Source: Scatophagus argus (Eukaryota; Chordata; Actinopteri; Scatophagidae). Taken from it: DNA of 64,000 bases. Below, in pieces: positions 60,801-64,000 of the stretch. Below the pieces are notes generated by a model. The model was not told where the DNA came from. It saw only the letters and a program-made list of their open reading frames with translations, and did not search any database. The stretch spans positions 19,267,872 to 19,331,871 of the forward strand of contig NC_058499.1 of assembly GCF_020382885.2 (NCBI RefSeq). The letters run 5' to 3'. The translations under genes and the position numbers were made by a program. Numbering within the stretch: the stretch's first letter is position 1; each line of letters opens with the position of its first letter.

Positions 60801-61533
60801 TAATTTGATGTGATTATACTATATATTTTATTGTTAGCAGTAAAGGATACTACATTGTGTTTGAGTGCTGAACTAAAGCTTTTGTCCCGTCGTCTCTGTG
60901 CTGAACTGTCTAGATGTATTTACACTTTTCAGCTCAGGCCTGCAGTGAAAGTTAGTACTGCAATAGCAGCAGCTTCTCACTGGAGGGAGCCATAGTCACA
61001 TTCTCACTTTGCACCGCAGCATTCATTCGGTCAGGACACTATTGCTGTAAGGAACACAAACATTTAATAACAAAGTGTGACTTAGAAACAGTTATGTAAA
61101 AAAACAGATGCTATCTGAATTCATTTCTGAACTTGTGATTTTGAAAGAAGCCAATTAAAATTCATAAAGCTGTTACATTGTTGGCACATTTTCACTCGAG
61201 CCACATAACTACACAATATCCGCAGTTTTCTTGACAATAGGTTGTTACAGTGTAGAAAATTATAAAATGTAAGTTCAACATTCAAAATGAACACTTTATG
61301 GACTTTACTTTTGTACTTTTCAGTGCTTGCTGCCATTGTTAATTAACAGAACAGATGTGACTGTAAGACATTTACCAACTTCATAAATCCCTGACACCCT
61401 GTGTGATGCTGACTCCACATAACCTCCCACAGACATCACTAATTTTCCAGTTTTGGACTGCGTCTTGAGATCTTGAGATCCAGATCTTTCTAAAGTCATT
61501 GTGTATTAGCCAGAGAAATTGTTTTTTCTACAT

Positions 61534-61715
61534 TCATGTCATGTCCAGTTCTTTTGCTTCCGCTCCAACACCCATTTTGTCCGTGTGCATATGTGACCCC
61601 TGACTCCTGCGGTTCATCTGATGGAGGAGGAGCAGGAACATAGCAGAGACGATAAGAGACACTCCTGCCATGAGGAAACCTGTTCCGTAATCACTCATCT
61701 TGTCTATGAAGAATC
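61534..61715 (-). CDS. C-terminal exon of a probable SLC16 monocarboxylate transporter
   Basis: This is a last coding exon with a pyrimidine-rich acceptor (CCCTTTAG) and a TGA stop at 61534. It starts in phase 1 (one base from the previous exon) and encodes about 60 residues. GFFIDKMSDYGTGFLMAG and the hydrophobic VSLIVSAMFLLLLHQMNRR look like the loop and last helix (TM12) of the MCT/SLC16 family, where a G-x-x-x-D loop precedes the helix. A polar cytosolic tail ends in KELDMT. SLC16 proteins are 12-helix plasma-membrane carriers, often proton-coupled. I cannot say which member. Another MFS carrier is possible. The upstream exons were not found up to 64000 and probably lie beyond the right edge. 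Confidence 0.55.
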
Positions 61716-64000
61716 CTAAAGGGAACAGTACATGTGAATTTATTCTCAAGATTTAGTCTAATTACAACAATAATTCCTGGCTGGAATCCATGTATGCTGG
61801 CCAAAACAAAACATATCAATTAAGGTATCATTTGGCTTTACTTACTGACAGATATCAAGAGGCAAACAAATGAAGCAGAAAGAAGGGAGAGAGGATTGCA
61901 AGAAGACTAATTTTACCCTAAGGTAGTAAGGCCATTGCTGTCCTGTGAAAGAGACATAATTAGAATGCTTTGATGAATCCTCAACATCTGTCAACTCTCA
62001 ACACTCTTCAAAGTGCTCAAAGTAATGAACTGTACAGTAAATAAGTTAGAAATAGCCTCTGTGTCAGAGGGACCAAGTCAAGTTATAAATAGGACGCCAC
62101 CTTCACTTTAATTAGCTCTTGACTTCATTTGAGGTCACTTTCAGCCCTCAGCGTTATCTTAAATTTAACATGTGATAATGTTTCTTTAATCCAAATTAGA
62201 GGGTTTTCAGGAACAGAGACTAATGGAGCTACTAAAAGGAAAATGAGGAGAATAAGGATTTGAGCAGCGCAAAGAAAATGTTTTCTTTTTCTCATACATC
62301 AGGGCAGTGACAATGGTGCAATGATGTAAAAGAATAGGAACCCGTCACACTTTAATAACTCAAATCACTCTCATTCCCTGTTTTTGCTGCACAAACAACA
62401 TTCTTGGAAATACCATCAAACAAATCCAAACCACAATAATGTGAATGTGTTATTTTTCCACTCTGCTGGAGAGGTTTCCCCAGCTGATTTACTGCTGGCT
62501 GTGTTCAGAGGCACGACACTTTCTGGCAGGGGTTGCTGTGTCTGGGTGCCAAAGTCAAGCTGGGTGTTTTTCAGAGTGTATTTACTGCCATTGTTTCAAG
62601 TTGTGGGTGAAAATGGGTCATAACCTCAGTAATCAGGTTCAAACGGTTCAAACAAACCGGTTTGTAGGAAAGCTCTGTGGGTGGTAGCACTGCAGTCACA
62701 TGTTGGTTTAAAGTATTTATTCTCCTGGATGAGAGTGCCAGCAGCATTTAACTTTCATTTTAGATTAATAGCTGCTTGAGTATTTTTTTTTCCACAATAG
62801 AATAGATAATAATGAAAATAAACAAAAGGCTTTGATGAATCTTCAAAATTTTGTAGAAGAATATTTGAGAACCTTTACAGTCTCTGACAACCCAAATCTA
62901 TTTGCTTTCAAATCTGTTTAAGGGTATTTTGGAGAGACGGCAAGGTACCAACAAATTGTTCAGTGCCCGCAGTGCTGAGATAAGGGGGACTGACTAAATA
63001 TATGTTAATCACAGAGGTGGTAATTTACTTTGCATTGCAGTGCCTTTCAGCTCATTGTTTTTGGTTTTAAGGTACACAAATTTATTGTTTTAATTCACGC
63101 TCGGTGTTCTCATCAGTGTCATTTGTGTCTGCATCAGCCAAATGCAACAATAACACGCTGGTGAACATTGCTGAACATTTAGCAGCTAGAGAGCATAATA
63201 TATTTCTTATATGAGCTGGCGGAAATTGAATCAGAGTTAAAAGGAATCTAAATTAATGCTAATATAGCTCTGTATTTTCACCGTATAAATTTTAAATATG
63301 TCACTGTTGTGTTTGCAGCTTGTTTCCACTAACCCTGTGTGGTCAGTGCATCAGTTACTGCTTAGGCCATGGGTATGAAGAGGTCTGAGAAAACATCCTA
63401 TTTGGCATTCAAAAGATGTTTTGGTTTTCTCTAATCCCTCCTTGTGTCATTATAGTATCACAGTTGTTCTCATGTTTTGTAGGGCACAGTGCATGAACCT
63501 GGACAAAGTAACAGAATGGAAAGTCAGTGGGGAAAAAAACGCCATTTAAATGAGAAAACCAATCTTTGGGAAGCGATAAGCCATGAAATTAACACAACCA
63601 TAAAGTATCATATTATAAGTTTTGCACAGTTGCAATATATCGGCTTCAGTGGGATGGACCATTGACGAAATTCATGATTAACTGACGGGTGGTGCTGCAT
63701 GTCATGAAGGTATAAAATTCTCATTTTGTAGCAATAGGCTCACTGGGCTGTAGTTACAATGCTGAATGGGGTATAAGCACATCCATTGTGTGGGATTTAA
63801 TGTGCTGGAAGATTAGGCTCAGAATAATGATGGGCACTGTAACCTTGAGTTTATGATTTGGGTTTTTGCTGAAGCTAACAGAAATGTTAACATGCACAAT
63901 TTTTTTTTATTCTTTTTTATTCTGTGCAGCTTGTTTATTTCTAGCTAGAAGCATGGTGGAGCAGATCACAGGGAATTTTACAGGAACAACTCAAGGTTGA
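61716..64000. other. Probable intron of the SLC16-like gene, no exon found
   Basis: I looked on the minus strand for the preceding transporter exon (a glycine/proline-rich helix 11 and the GPP-type loop) and saw nothing convincing. The sequence is AT-rich and has no recognised repeat. Confidence 0.45.

Larger units (their letters stand above)
52731..61533. other. Intergenic between wfdc1 and the SLC16-like gene
   Basis: Nearly 9 kb without a supported host gene. It contains purine/pyrimidine-rich tracts (52.75-52.98, 53.5-53.6, 59.05-59.35 kb), a LINE remnant, a Tc1 remnant, a percomorph repeat and microsatellites. The KCNG4 and ATP2C2 genes that flank human WFDC1 are not seen. Confidence 0.55.

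Overview
The window reads as a piece of a teleost nuclear chromosome, most likely a percomorph. It is AT-rich and has short exons with GT-AG boundaries, long introns, microsatellites, tRNA-derived SINEs, L2-like LINE tails and a decayed Tc1-type transposon. No bacterial, viral or CRISPR structure is visible. All recognisable protein genes are on the minus strand. I rebuilt them by translating exons, requiring a splice acceptor and donor at each junction and checking that reading phases add up.

Layout from left to right: (1) 1081-5108, the 5' six exons of a galnt8-type Golgi GalNAc-transferase. Its C-terminal half, including the lectin domain, lies beyond the left edge. (2) 7967-12355, a complete 11-exon ndufa9 (complex I accessory subunit, 381 residues). 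(3) 16575-24139, twelve exons of dyrk4 (dual-specificity kinase). A two-exon, phase-compatible 5' segment at 38862-39514 probably supplies its N-terminus across a 14.7-kb intron. (4) 42658-52496, a complete six-exon wfdc1 (secreted WAP-domain protein, 207 residues) with a TATA box. (5) 61534-61715, the last coding exon of what looks like an SLC16-family monocarboxylate transporter, whose upstream exons lie beyond the right edge.

The galnt8-ndufa9-dyrk4 order matches the human 12p13 block, but the KCNA and AKAP3 genes that sit in that block in mammals are not seen. wfdc1, from a different human chromosome (16q24), follows directly. These are housekeeping or tissue genes that share a neighbourhood, not a pathway.

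The rest is intronic and intergenic DNA dominated by repeats. It includes a SINE with an 11-bp target-site duplication (25676-26002), a 5'-truncated L2-like tail with a 10-bp duplication (46381-46506), a V-SINE-like element (44513-44784), LINE and Tc1 remnants side by side (54.2-55.6 kb), several widespread fish repeats, and a diverged three-copy tandem array upstream of ndufa9 that contains a perfect 15-bp hairpin. I found no convincing undescribed system. The points most worth checking are the dyrk4 5' structure and possible internal promoter, the dyrk4-wfdc1 linkage, and the hairpin-bearing array.
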